Notes: generated by a model from the sequence alone, not told the origin. DNA of 64,000 nt from JAKFWF01 sp963741505 (GCA_963741505.1 CAVUIJ010000011.1:115135-179134); one strand, 5' to 3'. Numbered from the stretch's first letter, positions 25,676-36,763 are shown. Numbers and translations are program-made.

Positions 25676-28600
25676 ATGGGCTTCAGCCGATTCTTCATCG
25701 TCCGACCGATCTTCGCGATCGTGGTGTCGCTGTTCATCACGATCATCGGTGCGATCGCCTACAACGGCCTGGCGGTGACGCAGTTCCCGGAAATCACGCC
25801 GCCGACCATTTCCGTTTCCGCAAGCTATCCCGGCGCCAGCGCCCAGACCGTCGCCGATACCGTCGCCGCCGTCCTCGAGCAGGAGGTGAACGGCGTCGAC
25901 GGCATGCTCTACATGTATTCGCAGTCGACCAGCGACGGCTCGATGGGTCTCACCATCACCTTCGAGATCGGCACCGATATCGACAAGGCGCAGGTGCTGG
26001 TGCAGAACCGCGTCGCCTCGGCCGAGCCGCGGCTGCCCGACGAAGTGCGCCGCTCGGGCGTGACGACGCGCAAGAACTCGCCCGACCTGCTGGTCGTGGT
26101 GCATCTGGTCTCGCCCGACAAGAGCTACGATCAGGTCTACATCTCGAACTATGCCCTGCTCAACGTGCGCGACGTGCTGGCCCGCATCGACGGCGTCGGC
26201 GGCGTCAACCTGTTCGGCGCCCGCGAGTACTCGATGCGGATCTGGCTCGATCCGGAGCGGATCGCCGGGCTCGGGATGACCGCCGAAGAAGTGCTGGCGG
26301 CGCTGCGGGCGCAGAACATCCAGGTCGCCGGCGGCTCGATCGGCGAACCGCCGATCAAGACCAACAATGCCTTCCAGCAGTCGCTGCAGTTGCGCGGCCG
26401 ACTGAAAGAGGCGGGCGAGTTCGAGGACATCATCGTCAAGACCGGCGCCGACGGCCGCGTCGTGCGCCTGAAGGACGTCGGCCGCATCGAGCTCGGCGCG
26501 CTCAACTACACCAGCTACGGCTATCAGGACCGCGATCCGGCGACGGTCGTCGTGCTCACCCAGCAGCCGGGCTCGGACGCACTGAAGACCACCAAGGCCG
26601 TCTATGCGGCGATGGCCGAATTGAGCAAGTCGTTCCCCAAGGGCCTCGAATACCGCATCCGCTACAACCCGACCGAATTCATCGAGGTTTCGATCCGGGA
26701 GCTGAACAAGACCATCCTGGAAGCGGTGGTGCTGGTCGTGCTGGTGGTGCTGCTGTTCCTGCAGACCTGGCGGGCGACGATCATTCCGGTGGTGGCGATC
26801 CCGGTGTCGCTGATCGGCACCTGCGCCATGATGCTGGCGCTCGGCTATTCGCTCAACACGCTGACGCTGTTCGGCCTGGTGCTGGCGGTCGGCATCGTTG
26901 TCGACGACGCCATCGTCGTGGTCGAGAACGTCGAACGCAGGCTTGCCGAAGGATTGTCGCCGCTGGCAGCCGCGCGCGTCACCATGGACGAGGTCGGCTC
27001 GGCGTTGATCGCGATCGCGCTGGTGCTGACCGCGGTGTTCATTCCGACCGCGTTCGTGTCCGGCGTTACCGGCCAGTTCTATCGCCAGTTCGCGGTGACG
27101 ATCGCGACCGCCACGCTGATCTCGGCATTCGTATCGCTGACCCTGTCGCCGGCGTTGTCGGCCATGCTGTTCAAGGCGCATGGCGCCGATCACGAGCCGC
27201 CGCGCGTCACCATTTCGGGCATCCTCGCATTCCCATTCAAGCTCGTCTTCCGCCTGTTCAACATCGCCTTCGGCGCGCTCGAGCGCGGCTACGGCGTGCT
27301 GGTGCGCGGCCTGATCCGGATCTCGGGCCTGATGCTGATCATCTACGTCGGCCTGATCGGGATTGCGACCTGGCTCGTCATGCACACGCCAACGGGCTTC
27401 ATTCCGGCGCTCGACCGCGGCATCGTCATTGTCTCGCTGCAGCTGCCGGCTGGCGCCTCGCTCGAACGCACCGACGCAGTCATGAAGCGGGCCACCGAGA
27501 TCATCCTGTCGACGCCGGGCTATGCCTATGCCTCGGGTTTCACCGGCCGATCGGGCGCGACCTTCACCAATGCCACCAATGCGGCGGCGGTGTTCTGCGT
27601 GCTCGATGATTTCGAGGTTCGCGCGAGGAAAGGCCAGACGGTGCAGAAGCTCGCCGCCGACCTGCGGCAGGGCCTGGCTGCGATCGAGGAGGCGCAATCG
27701 CTGGTGTTCATCCCGCCGCCGGTGCGCGGCGTTGGCGCCGCCTCCGGCTTCTCGCTGCGGCTGCAGGATCGTGGCGGCGTCGGCTCGCAGGAGTTCTCCC
27801 AGATTGCCACCGAATTCATCCAGGCGCTCAATCAGACGCCGGGACTGACCAACGCCTTCACGACTTTCCAGACCCAGACGCCGCAGATCTTCGTCGACGT
27901 CGATCGCACCAAGGCGCAGATGCTGCGGGTGCCGCTCGGCAATATCTTCGAGGCACTGCGCATCTACATGGGCTCGGCCTACGTCAACGACTTCAACATG
28001 TTCGGCCGCACCTACCGCGTCACTGCCCAGGCCGACGGCAACTTCCGGCTTGACGCCGAGAACGTCGCCCGCATCAAGGTGCGCAATGCCGATGGCCAGA
28101 TGGTGCCGCTGGGCTCGCTCGTCACCTTCAACGAGATCGCCGGGCCGGATCGGGTGCCGCGCTACAACCTGTTCCCGACCGTCGAGATCAACGGCCAAGG
28201 TGCGGCCGGCGTGTCGTCGGGCCAGGCCTTGGATCTCGTTGCGCAGGTGGCGGCGCGGGTGCTGCCCGAAACCGTCGCCTACGAGTGGACGGACCTGTCG
28301 TTCCAGGAGAAGCGCGCCGGGCGCACCGGCTACTACATCTTCGCGCTGTCGGTGCTGTTCGTGTTCCTGGCGCTCGCCGCCCAATACGAGAGCTGGTCGC
28401 TGCCGCTCGCCATCATGCTGATCGTGCCGATGTGCCTGCTGTCGGCGGTGTTCGGGGTGTGGCTGCACGCGCTCGATATCAACATTCTGACCCAGATCGG
28501 CTTCGTCGTGCTGATCGGATTGGCCGCCAAGAACGCCATTCTGATCGTCGAGTTCGCGCGCCAGCTCGAGGACCAGGGCCGCGACCTCGTCACTGCGGCG

Positions 28601-28882
28601 GTCGAAGCATCGCGCCTGCGGCTGCGGCCGATCTTGATGACCTCGCTCGCCTTCACGCTCGGCGTCGTGCCGCTCTATGTCGCGATCGGCGCCGGTGCCG
28701 AGCTGCGCATCGCGCTCGGCACCGCGGTGTTCTGGGGCATGATCGGCGTGACGCTGTTCGGCCTGCTGTTCACGCCGGTGTTCTACGTCGTCGTTCGAAG
28801 GTTGGCCAAAGGCCACCCCAGGCACCCTCTGCCGGCGCCGGCCGACGCCGATGCCGCTCACGCACCGGCGGCTGCGGAATGA
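25676..28882 (+). CDS. RND multidrug efflux pump inner-membrane subunit (AcrB/HAE1 family)
   Basis: A 1068-residue proton-driven exporter with the expected twelve membrane helices and two large periplasmic loops. The proton relay is intact: VGIVVDDAIVVVENVERR in TM4 carries the Asp pair, and GLAAKNAILIVEFARQ in TM10 carries the Lys. TM1 begins FFIVRPIFAIVVSLF. The docking-loop region has GFIPALDRGIVIVSLQLPAG. Substrates cannot be read from sequence; drugs, bile-like compounds or plant phenolics are typical. It is encoded in one operon with the adaptor just upstream. SURF1 starts nine bases after its stop, an unusual neighbour for a pump. Confidence 0.95.
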   Translation: MGFSRFFIVRPIFAIVVSLFITIIGAIAYNGLAVTQFPEITPPTISVSASYPGASAQTVADTVAAVLEQEVNGVDGMLYMYSQSTSDGSMGLTITFEIGTDIDKAQVLVQNRVASAEPRLPDEVRRSGVTTRKNSPDLLVVVHLVSPDKSYDQVYISNYALLNVRDVLARIDGVGGVNLFGAREYSMRIWLDPERIAGLGMTAEEVLAALRAQNIQVAGGSIGEPPIKTNNAFQQSLQLRGRLKEAGEFEDIIVKTGADGRVVRLKDVGRIELGALNYTSYGYQDRDPATVVVLTQQPGSDALKTTKAVYAAMAELSKSFPKGLEYRIRYNPTEFIEVSIRELNKTILEAVVLVVLVVLLFLQTWRATIIPVVAIPVSLIGTCAMMLALGYSLNTLTLFGLVLAVGIVVDDAIVVVENVERRLAEGLSPLAAARVTMDEVGSALIAIALVLTAVFIPTAFVSGVTGQFYRQFAVTIATATLISAFVSLTLSPALSAMLFKAHGADHEPPRVTISGILAFPFKLVFRLFNIAFGALERGYGVLVRGLIRISGLMLIIYVGLIGIATWLVMHTPTGFIPALDRGIVIVSLQLPAGASLERTDAVMKRATEIILSTPGYAYASGFTGRSGATFTNATNAAAVFCVLDDFEVRARKGQTVQKLAADLRQGLAAIEEAQSLVFIPPPVRGVGAASGFSLRLQDRGGVGSQEFSQIATEFIQALNQTPGLTNAFTTFQTQTPQIFVDVDRTKAQMLRVPLGNIFEALRIYMGSAYVNDFNMFGRTYRVTAQADGNFRLDAENVARIKVRNADGQMVPLGSLVTFNEIAGPDRVPRYNLFPTVEINGQGAAGVSSGQALDLVAQVAARVLPETVAYEWTDLSFQEKRAGRTGYYIFALSVLFVFLALAAQYESWSLPLAIMLIVPMCLLSAVFGVWLHALDINILTQIGFVVLIGLAAKNAILIVEFARQLEDQGRDLVTAAVEASRLRLRPILMTSLAFTLGVVPLYVAIGAGAELRIALGTAVFWGMIGVTLFGLLFTPVFYVVVRRLAKGHPRHPLPAPADADAAHAPAAAE

Positions 28883-28891
28883 CCGGTTCGC

Positions 28892-29668
28892 ATGTCAGTT
28901 AGAGTTCGTGCTTCCGGATTGCTGTGGCCGACCCTGCTGGCCATGGCCGGGCTTGCCGTGCTGCTGGCGCTTGGCACCTGGCAATGGCAGCGCAAGAGCT
29001 GGAAGGAAGTGCTGATTGCGACGATTGCCGCCCGCGCCAAGGCGGCGCCAATCGAAGCCGCAGCTTGGCTTGGTCGTCCGTGTCCAGCGCTCGATAGCGT
29101 CGGCCTCGCCGGCTCGTGCGAGTACCTGTCGGTGCGCCTTGTCGGCACCTTCGATCATGTCGACGAGCGCCACGTCTACACCGGCATTGCCAAGCCCGCA
29201 GGCGGCGGCGTCGGTGGCCAGGGCTACTGGATCATGACGCCGTTCCGGCTCGCAGGCACTGGCCAGTCGATCACGGTCAGTCGCGGTTTCGTGCCGGAAG
29301 CAGCCAAGCTGCCCTCGGCGCGGCAGGCAGGCCAGATCGCCGGCGAGACCAGCGTCGTCGGACTGGTGCGACAGGCCGAGCCGCGCGCGACCTTCACCGG
29401 CGCCAACGATCCGGCAAAGAACATCTGGTACCTGCGCAATCCAGGTGAGCTGTTCGCCCAAAATTTAATGGTCACGCGGCCCGAATTCTACGTCGATCTG
29501 CTGTCGCCGCCGCCACCAGGCGGCCTGCCGCAGCCGACCGCCGGCCGCATCGACATTGCCAACCGCCACCTCGAATACGCGCTTACCTGGTGGGGCCTCG
29601 CCGCGACCTTGCTGGGCGTCTTTGCCGCATTTGCCGCCGGCCGCCTCAAATCCCGCCCAAAGTCTTGA
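28892..29668 (+). CDS. SURF1 family cytochrome oxidase biogenesis protein
   Basis: A 258-residue inner-membrane protein of the SURF1 type, which delivers heme a to subunit I of aa3-type oxidase. One helix lies near residues 10-30 (LLWPTLLAMAGLAVLLALGT) followed by WQWQRKSWKE, and another near 230-250 by the C-terminus (LEYALTWWGLAATLLGVFAAF). Between them are GYWIMTPFRLAG and VSRGFVP. In many alphaproteobacteria SURF1 sits between the cox genes and thrC. Here thrC follows as expected, but an RND pump replaces the cox genes upstream. Confidence 0.9.
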   Translation: MSVRVRASGLLWPTLLAMAGLAVLLALGTWQWQRKSWKEVLIATIAARAKAAPIEAAAWLGRPCPALDSVGLAGSCEYLSVRLVGTFDHVDERHVYTGIAKPAGGGVGGQGYWIMTPFRLAGTGQSITVSRGFVPEAAKLPSARQAGQIAGETSVVGLVRQAEPRATFTGANDPAKNIWYLRNPGELFAQNLMVTRPEFYVDLLSPPPPGGLPQPTAGRIDIANRHLEYALTWWGLAATLLGVFAAFAAGRLKSRPKS

Positions 29669-29779
29669 TTATGATCGTGCAAATGTAGGCTGTAAACGCG
29701 CGTTCGTTGCTTGTTCTGAGGGGCTGGGCGCTCTAGTCTGGCGACCCAGGTTTCGAGATCACCAGACAGGATTATTGCT

Positions 29780-31189
29780 TTGCGATACATCTCGACGCGC
29801 GGATTGGCGCCGGCCCTCGGATTCGAGGACGTGATGCTTGCCGGGCTGGCCCGCGACGGCGGCCTCTACGTGCCGGAAACCTGGCCGCAGGTGTCACGCG
29901 AGACGATCGCAGGCTTCGCCGGCCGGCCGTTCCACGAGGTTGCCGTCGACATCATCGAGCCGTTTGCCGGCGGCGCCATCGCGCGCGCCGATCTGGCGGC
30001 GATGGCGAAGGCGGCCTATGCGACCTTCGGCCATCCGGCGGTGACGCCGTTGGTGCAGATCGCGCCCGATACCTGGGTGCTCGAGCTGTTCCACGGGCCG
30101 ACGCTGGCGTTCAAGGACGTGGCGATGCAGCTTCTCGCCCGCCTGATGGATCACGTGCTGTCGAAGCGCGGCGAACGGGCGACCATCGTCGGCGCCACGT
30201 CGGGCGATACCGGTGGTGCCGCGATCGAGGCATTCCGCGGCTCGAAGCGCGTCGACGTCGTGATCCTGTTCCCCGACGGCCGCGTTTCCGACGTCCAGCG
30301 CCGGATGATGACGACTGCTGTCGAGGACAACGTCCACGCCCTCGCCATCAAGGGCACGTTCGATGATGCCCAGGCGCTGGTGAAGGGCATGTTCAACCAC
30401 CATGCCTTCCGCGACCGTGTACGCCTGTCGGGCGTCAACTCGATCAACTGGGCGCGGATCATGGCGCAGGTGACGTATTATTTCGTCGCCGCCGCCGCGC
30501 TCGGCGCGCCGCACCGGCGGGTATCCTTCGTCGTGCCGACCGGCAACTTCGGCGACATCCTTGCCGGCTACGTCGCCAAGCGCATGGGGCTGGCCATCGA
30601 GCAGCTCGTCATCGCCTCGAACAAGAATGACATTCTGGCGCGGGCAGTGGAGAGCGGCATCTACGAGACCCGCGGCGTGCAGGCGACGACCTCGCCGTCG
30701 ATGGACATCCAGGTGTCGTCGAACTTCGAGCGCTACCTGTTCGAGGCGTCGGGCCGCGATGCGACGCTGATCCGCAGCCAGATGGCAAGTCTCGCCCAGT
30801 CCGGCCGGTTCGAGATCGGCAAGGCGGCATCGGCCCTGAAGGCCGAGTTCGCGGCGGCGGCGGCCTGCGAGGACGATGTCGCCAATGCGATCACCGGCAC
30901 CCGCGCCGCCAGCGGCTACGTTGCCGACCCGCACACGGCTTGCGCCCTGGTCGCGGCCGAGCGGACGAGGCGGGGCGGACGCGGCGCGACGATCGTCTTG
31001 GCGACCGCCCATCCGGCCAAGTTCCCGGATGCCATGCAGGCGATCACCGGCAGCCGGCCGGCCTTGCCGGCGCGCCTCGCCGGCCTGATGTCGGCGCCGG
31101 AGCGCTTCGAGGTATTGCCGAACGATGCCGCCGCCGTCGAGGCATTCGTTTCGGCCAGGGCGCGCGCCGTCCGTCAGGGGGCGGCATGA
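29780..31189 (+). CDS. thrC: threonine synthase
   Basis: A PLP enzyme converting O-phosphohomoserine to threonine. It has 469 residues with the N-terminal motif YISTRGLAPALGFEDVMLAG and the PLP lysine in GPTLAFKDVAMQ (about residue 112). The phosphate-binding loop is GATSGDTGGAAIEAF and the later motif VPTGNFGDILAGY. The likely start is TTG 29780; no ATG fits the conserved N-terminus. Its last four bases overlap the next gene (ATGA), so it is translationally coupled to the M16 peptidase, a conserved alphaproteobacterial pairing. Confidence 0.95.
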   Translation: MRYISTRGLAPALGFEDVMLAGLARDGGLYVPETWPQVSRETIAGFAGRPFHEVAVDIIEPFAGGAIARADLAAMAKAAYATFGHPAVTPLVQIAPDTWVLELFHGPTLAFKDVAMQLLARLMDHVLSKRGERATIVGATSGDTGGAAIEAFRGSKRVDVVILFPDGRVSDVQRRMMTTAVEDNVHALAIKGTFDDAQALVKGMFNHHAFRDRVRLSGVNSINWARIMAQVTYYFVAAAALGAPHRRVSFVVPTGNFGDILAGYVAKRMGLAIEQLVIASNKNDILARAVESGIYETRGVQATTSPSMDIQVSSNFERYLFEASGRDATLIRSQMASLAQSGRFEIGKAASALKAEFAAAAACEDDVANAITGTRAASGYVADPHTACALVAAERTRRGGRGATIVLATAHPAKFPDAMQAITGSRPALPARLAGLMSAPERFEVLPNDAAAVEAFVSARARAVRQGAA

Positions 31190-32496
31190 ACCTTCCGGCC
31201 GGCACCATGCTGTCGACGCTCGCCAACGGCATCCGCGTGGTCACCCACCACATGCCGCACCTGGAGACGATCGCGCTCGGCGTGTGGGTCGCAACCGGCG
31301 CCCGGCATGAGCGCGAAGGCGAGCAGGGCATCTCGCACCTGCTCGAGCATATGGCGTTCAAGGGCACCAAGACGCGGACCGCGCGGGCGATCGCCGAGGA
31401 GATCGAGCAGGTTGGCGGCGACCTCAACGCGGCGACGAGCCTTGAGACTACGGCCTACTACGCGCGGATCATGAAGGGCGACGAGGGTCTCGCACTCGAG
31501 ATCCTGGCCGACATCCTGCGCGAAAGCCTCTATGCGCCTGAAGATCTGGCCCGCGAGAAGGAAGTGATCCTGCAGGAGATCGCCGGCATCAAGGACAGTC
31601 CCGAGGAGCTGGCATACGATTTGATCCAAGAGGCGGCCTATCCCGGCCAGCCGGTCGGCCGGCCGATCATCGGCACGCCGGACAGCGTCAATGCGATCAC
31701 CGCCGATCATCTGCGCTCGTTCCTCGGCCGCCATTACCAGGGGCCGCAATTGGTCGTCTCAGCCGCCGGCGCGGTGGAACATTCGGTAATCACCCGTCAC
31801 GTTGAAGCCCTATTTGGTTCGCTCAATGGCCGCGCGCACGAACCGGGCCAGCCGGCCGCGTATATGGGCGGCATGCGCCACTCCATGAAGTCGTTCGAGC
31901 AGAGCCATCTGCTCGCCGGTTTCCAGGGTCCGGCCTATCGCGCACCGGACTTCTATACTGCCCAGGTGCTGTCGGGCGTGCTCGGTGGAGGCATGTCGTC
32001 GCGGCTGTTCCAGGAGGCGAGGGAAAACCGTGGACTTTGCTATTCGATCTATTCATCGGCCTGGGGCCTCGGTGATACCGGAATGTTTGTCGTCCACGCC
32101 GCCACCGGTGTCGACATGATGCGCGAGCTGATTGGCGTGGTCGGCGCGGAACTGACGCAGATGGCGGCAACGGCGGTCACCGAGCGCGAGGTCGCGCGCG
32201 CCAAGGCCCAACTCAAGGCCGGACTGCTGATGGGGCTCGAGAGCTGCTCGGCACGGGCCGAGCAGATGGCGCGTCAGCTGCTGGTTGCCGGCCGGCTGGT
32301 GCCGGTCGAGGAGATCATCGGCCGCGTCGACGACGTGACCCCGGAGAAGGTGCGGGCGCTGATGGAGCGGACCTTGCGCGGCGCGCCGCCGGCGGTCGCC
32401 GTTGTCGGCGCCGGCAAACGTTCGCGCCAGTTCGCCGAGACGGCCGCCAAGATCGGCGGCCGGTCGGCGCCGGAGCGGGCGGCGGCGGCCGTTTAG
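31186..32496 (+). CDS. M16 family zinc peptidase (mitochondrial processing peptidase-like)
   Basis: A 436-residue inverzincin-type peptidase. The inverted zinc motif HxxEH appears as ISHLLEHMAFKGT near residue 50, and the distal Glu lies in REKEVILQEIAG about 75 residues later. The C-terminal M16 half has the glycine-rich VLGGGMSSRLFQEARE. Rhizobial and rickettsial members resemble the beta subunit of mitochondrial processing peptidase. The natural substrate in bacteria is not clear. The start overlaps the thrC stop. Confidence 0.92.
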   Translation: MNLPAGTMLSTLANGIRVVTHHMPHLETIALGVWVATGARHEREGEQGISHLLEHMAFKGTKTRTARAIAEEIEQVGGDLNAATSLETTAYYARIMKGDEGLALEILADILRESLYAPEDLAREKEVILQEIAGIKDSPEELAYDLIQEAAYPGQPVGRPIIGTPDSVNAITADHLRSFLGRHYQGPQLVVSAAGAVEHSVITRHVEALFGSLNGRAHEPGQPAAYMGGMRHSMKSFEQSHLLAGFQGPAYRAPDFYTAQVLSGVLGGGMSSRLFQEARENRGLCYSIYSSAWGLGDTGMFVVHAATGVDMMRELIGVVGAELTQMAATAVTEREVARAKAQLKAGLLMGLESCSARAEQMARQLLVAGRLVPVEEIIGRVDDVTPEKVRALMERTLRGAPPAVAVVGAGKRSRQFAETAAKIGGRSAPERAAAAV

Positions 32497-32514
32497 GGAA
32501 GGGATGCGGCGAAC

Positions 32515-33120
32515 ATGGCGTTCCTGCGCAGCGGTCTGATCAGTGACTTCCAGCCTTTCGTTCAAGGCCAGGGCATCTACCTGCGGGCGCCGGCGATGGC
32601 TGACTACGGCGCCTGGGCGGAGCTGCGCAACCGCAGCCGCGATCACCTGACGCCATGGGAGCCGCAATGGTCCCGTGACGAGCTGTCGCGCACGGCCTAC
32701 CGGCGCCGGCTGCGCCACTACAACCGCGAGATGAAGGATGACCTCGGCTATGCCCTTTTCATCTTTCGCGATGGCGACGGGACGCTGCTTGGCGGCGTGA
32801 CCATCAGCAACATTCGCCGCGGCGTGACGCAGGCTGCCTCGCTCGGCTACTGGGTGGGCGCGCCGCATGTCCGCCAGGGGCATATGACGCGGGCGGTGGC
32901 GGCGGCATCCCGGTTCGTATTCGACGAATTGAAGCTGCACCGGCTAGAAGCCGCCTGCCTGCCGCACAACGAGGGCTCGATCCGGGTTCTCATCAACAAC
33001 GGTTTCCAGCACGAGGGACTTGCGCGGCGTTACCTGAAGATCGACGGCAATTGGCGCGACCACCTGCTATTTGGGCTGCTTAGCGATGACCCACGCGCAC
33101 CGGGCGGTGGCCGCGCATGA
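32515..33120 (+). CDS. GNAT N-acetyltransferase, RimJ/RimL type
   Basis: A 201-residue acetyltransferase of the ribosomal-protein-alanine type. It has the N-terminal YLRAPAMADYGAWAELR, LGYWVGAPHVRQGHMTRAV (acetyl-CoA loop, with RQGHMT for the usual RGxGxA) and the RLEAACLPHNEGSIRVL helix typical of RimJ. It may acetylate ribosomal protein S5 or another protein N-terminus. Its stop overlaps the next ATG by four bases. The thrC-peptidase-rimJ order is common in Bradyrhizobium-like genomes. Confidence 0.88.
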   Translation: MAFLRSGLISDFQPFVQGQGIYLRAPAMADYGAWAELRNRSRDHLTPWEPQWSRDELSRTAYRRRLRHYNREMKDDLGYALFIFRDGDGTLLGGVTISNIRRGVTQAASLGYWVGAPHVRQGHMTRAVAAASRFVFDELKLHRLEAACLPHNEGSIRVLINNGFQHEGLARRYLKIDGNWRDHLLFGLLSDDPRAPGGGRA

Positions 33121-36100
33121 GGCAGAAGATCGCGACAGTCTGGATCAGGCGATTGGCAAGCGGGAGCTGGCGAGGGTGTGCCCGGTTGCTGTTGCTGATG
33201 CTGGCGACGATGTTTGCCGCGAACGGCGCGTCGGCCCTGACTGCGACCACCGTGCCGGCGGACCAGGACCGCATCGAGATCACCGCTTTCGGCGACTTGC
33301 ACGAGGGCCGCGGCGACAGCCTGCAGGTGGAGACCGCGCCCGGCGCCGACGGCGTGCCTGGTCGCATGTCGGTGCGCGCGGCCACCGCTGGCACCAACCC
33401 GAGTTGGGTGGTGTTCGCGTTGCGCAATGCCGGCGACAAGGCGATCGAGCGCTGGATCACCGCTGAACGCTACAGCGCGGTCGGCTCCGGCATCATCTGG
33501 CCCGATCTCGACAGCCGCCGCATCGAGGCGGTGACGCCTTCGCTCGGCTACTTGCCGGAACGTATCAAGAGCGACCGGGCGGACTTGTTCCGCATCACGC
33601 TGGAGCCGGGCCAGTCGATCACCTACGTCGCAGAGCTCGCCCATGATCGGGCGGCGCGGATCTATCTGTGGAAACCGCTGGAATACGAGGTCAAGGCCCG
33701 CGACCGGCAGCTGCTCAACGGCATCCTGCTCGGCATCACCGGACTGCTGGCGACCTTCCTCACCGCCGTGTTCGCGGCCAACCACAAGGCGATCTTCCCT
33801 TCGGCCGCGCTGCTGACGTGGTGCGTGCTGGCCTGCCTGTGCGTCGACTTCGGTTTCTTCCACAAGCTGTTCCAGCTGCAGCCCGAGAACAATGCGATCT
33901 ATCGCGCCGCGACTGAATCGGCGATGGCCGCGAGTTTCGTTGTCTTCCTGCACACCTTCCTGCGCATCGGTGCCTGGCATGGCTTCATCCGGATGCTCGC
34001 CGGCGTGTGGATGGTGGCGCAACTGGTGCTGGTCGCGGTTGCGATCATCGATCCAAGATTGGCGGCGACGTTCGCACGGTTGTCGTTCGTGGCGATCGGC
34101 GTCATCGGTGGGCTGCTGATCATGTTCCTTGCTCTGCGCGGCCAGGACCGGGCGTTGGCGCTGGTTCCGACGTGGCTGCTGCTGCTGGTGTGGATCTTCG
34201 CTGCCGCGGTGATGCTGACCGGCCGCCTCGCCGGCGACGTCGCGGTTTCGGGCCTCGTTGCCGGCCTCGTCCTGCTGGTGGTGCTGATCGGCTTCACCGT
34301 GACCCAGTTCGCATTCCGCACACTCGACCCTCAGTACGGCGCCACGCCAGACGAGCTGCAGCTGCGCTCCGACGCGCTCGAAGGCGCGGGCGCCGCCACT
34401 TGGGAATGGCGGGCGCGGCGCGAGGAGGTAAAGGTCTCGCCGGTAGTCGAGGCGGTGCTCGGGCTCAATGCCGGCGAGCTTTCATGCAAGGTCGACGATT
34501 TCCTGAAGCACATCCACAGCGCCGACCGCGAGCGCTTCAAGCTGCTGTTGTGGTCGACCCAGGAGAAGGGCGGCGGCGTGATGCGGATCGAGTTCCGCAT
34601 GCGCCACGCCGACAATTCCTACCGCTGGTTCGATCTCGACGCCGCGAGCATATCGGGCGCGGACCGGCGTTCGCTGCGATGCGTCGGGTTGATGCGCGAT
34701 GTGACGGACCAGAAGCGCTCGCAGGAGCGGCTGATGCACGATGCGGTGCACGATAGCCTGACCGGCTTGCCCAATCGCGCCCTGTTCCTCGACCGCTTGG
34801 CGATCGCCGTGAAACGTGCCGGCGCCGAGACTCAGGTGCATCCGACCCTGATCTTCATCGATATCGACAAGTTCAAGAGCGTCAACTCGTCGTTCGGACT
34901 GATCGTCGGTGACAGTCTGCTGCTGACGATCGCGCGCCGGCTGTCGCGGCACCTTGGCGATTTCGACACGCTGGCGCGGGTCGGCGGCGATCAATTCGCG
35001 CTGCTCCTGCTCAGCGAGCAGGACCCGCGCGAGCTTGCGATGCTGGCCGAGCGCGTCCGCCGCAGCCTGCGTTCGCCGATCAAGATCGCCGGCCAGGACA
35101 TCGTACTCACCGCCTCGATCGGCATCGCCGCCTTCGGTTCGAACGCGCATGACGCCGCAGGACCTGCTCAAGGACGCCGAGATCGCCATGTACCGGGCAA
35201 AACGCGGCGGCGCCGACCACATCGAGATCTTCAAGCCCGAGATGCGGGTCGAGCGCGACGACCGCGTGGCGATCGAGAGCGACCTGCGGCGGGCACTCGA
35301 GAAGAAGCAGCTGCGCGTGCTCTATCAGCCGATCATCTATCTGCCGACCGAGGAGCTGGCGGGCTTCGAGGCGCTGGTGCGCTGGGAGCACCCCAGTCAC
35401 GGCATGCTCAACCCGGCCGAGTTCATTCCCGTCGCCGAGGAAAGCGACCTTATCGTCAAACTCGGCTCCTACGTGCTGACCAACGCTGCGACGCAGGTGG
35501 CGCGCTGGCACAAAGAGCTTCCGCGCACCGAAAACCAACTGTTCGTCAGCGTCAACGTGTCGAGCCGGCAGCTGTTCCGCCAGGATCTGGTGCAGGAGAT
35601 CCGGCATTTCCTCGGCCGTAACCTGGTGCCGGCCGGCGCGCTCAGGCTCGAGGTCACGGAAAGCCTCGTGATGGAGAACCCGGAGCAGGCGATCGAGATC
35701 CTGGAATTGTTGCGCGCCGCCGGCGCGATGCTGTCGCTGGACGATTTCGGCACCGGCTATTCCTCGCTTGCCTACCTGCAGCGGTTCCCGTTCGACACCA
35801 TCAAGATCGACAAGGAGCTGGTGCAGGGCGGCAATGCCGACGGCTCGGGCTCGCCGATCGTCCGCTCGATCGTGGCGCTGGCCCAGGAGCTCGGTCGCAA
35901 GGTGGTGGCGGAGGGCGTCGAGCGTTCCGAGGATGTGGCCTTCCTGCGCACGATCGGCGCCGAGTACGCGCAAGGCTTCTACTACGGCGAGGCGCTGTCC
36001 GAGCGCGACGTGATGTCGATGCTGCGGGTGATCCGCAAGTCGGAGCGCAAGCTGCAGCGCCGCGGCTATTTCCGGGCAAAGCCGAAACAGATCGAGATCG

Positions 36101-36741
36101 CGGTCGACGATGCCGCGGCAAGGCCGCCGTCGCGGCGACCGGCGAAGCCGAAGACGGCGGAAAACGGCAGTGGCGGCGACCGGCCACAGCCGACACTCGC
36201 GATGGGCTCGCGGCAAGATGTTGCAGCCAATCTCAAGGCTGCCGAGGGCGCGGCTGGTGGCGGGCGTCCGCGGCGCGGCGGCGAGCAGCCGGCGGGAGCG
36301 GTGAGGTTGCGGCCGCGCAATCCGCAAATGCAGCCGCCACAGCGAGCACAACAACCGCAGCCCATGTCACAACCGCCGATGGCGCCGACGACGCAGCGGC
36401 CGACCCGGCCGACAACGACAACCGTCCCGCCGGGAACAGCGCAGTTGCAGCCGACGCACTCGCGGTCGCCGGGTCCACAACCCATGGCCGCACCGCCGGC
36501 AGGCATGCCACCCTACCAGCACCAGCATCCGGCATCGTCGCCGAGCAAAGGCATTGCGTCGACGCCGCCGACAGCGCCGCCGGCAGCTCGTCAGCCGCCA
36601 CCTAATCTCGAAGGCTTGCCGCCCGCGATCGCCGCCAGCATCGCCAAGCTCGCCGGCATGGGTGAGGGACCGCCGAAGGCGCCAAAGCCGCCTGAGCCGC
36701 CGACGCTGTCGACACTCAGCAAGAAGGCGGCCGGGAAGTAA
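33117..36741 (+). pseudogene. membrane PAS-GGDEF-EAL cyclic-di-GMP protein, one +1 frameshift
   Basis: Corrected length is 1207 residues. It has a signal segment, a periplasmic domain to about residue 190, seven or so membrane helices to about 400, a PAS-like domain (about 420-535), GGDEF, EAL and a 200-residue Pro/Gln-rich tail. The cyclase motif is RVGGDQFALLL, so GGDEF is GGDQF and may be inactive or regulatory. The phosphodiesterase part is intact: FEALVRWEHP, SLDDFGTGYSS, KIDKELVQG and AEGVERSED. It would mainly degrade cyclic di-GMP. An extra base near 35144-35148 (AACGCGCAT) breaks the frame at the GGDEF end; the other frame continues TPQDLLKDAEIAMYRAKRGG. Confidence 0.82.
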
Positions 36742-36763
36742 CCTGCGGTCGACTTATGCCGTC

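Noticed and set aside
25562..28861. 1099-codon open frame antisense to the RND pump
   Set aside because: Shadow frame of the strongly conserved pump gene with His/Arg/Gln-rich low-complexity content.
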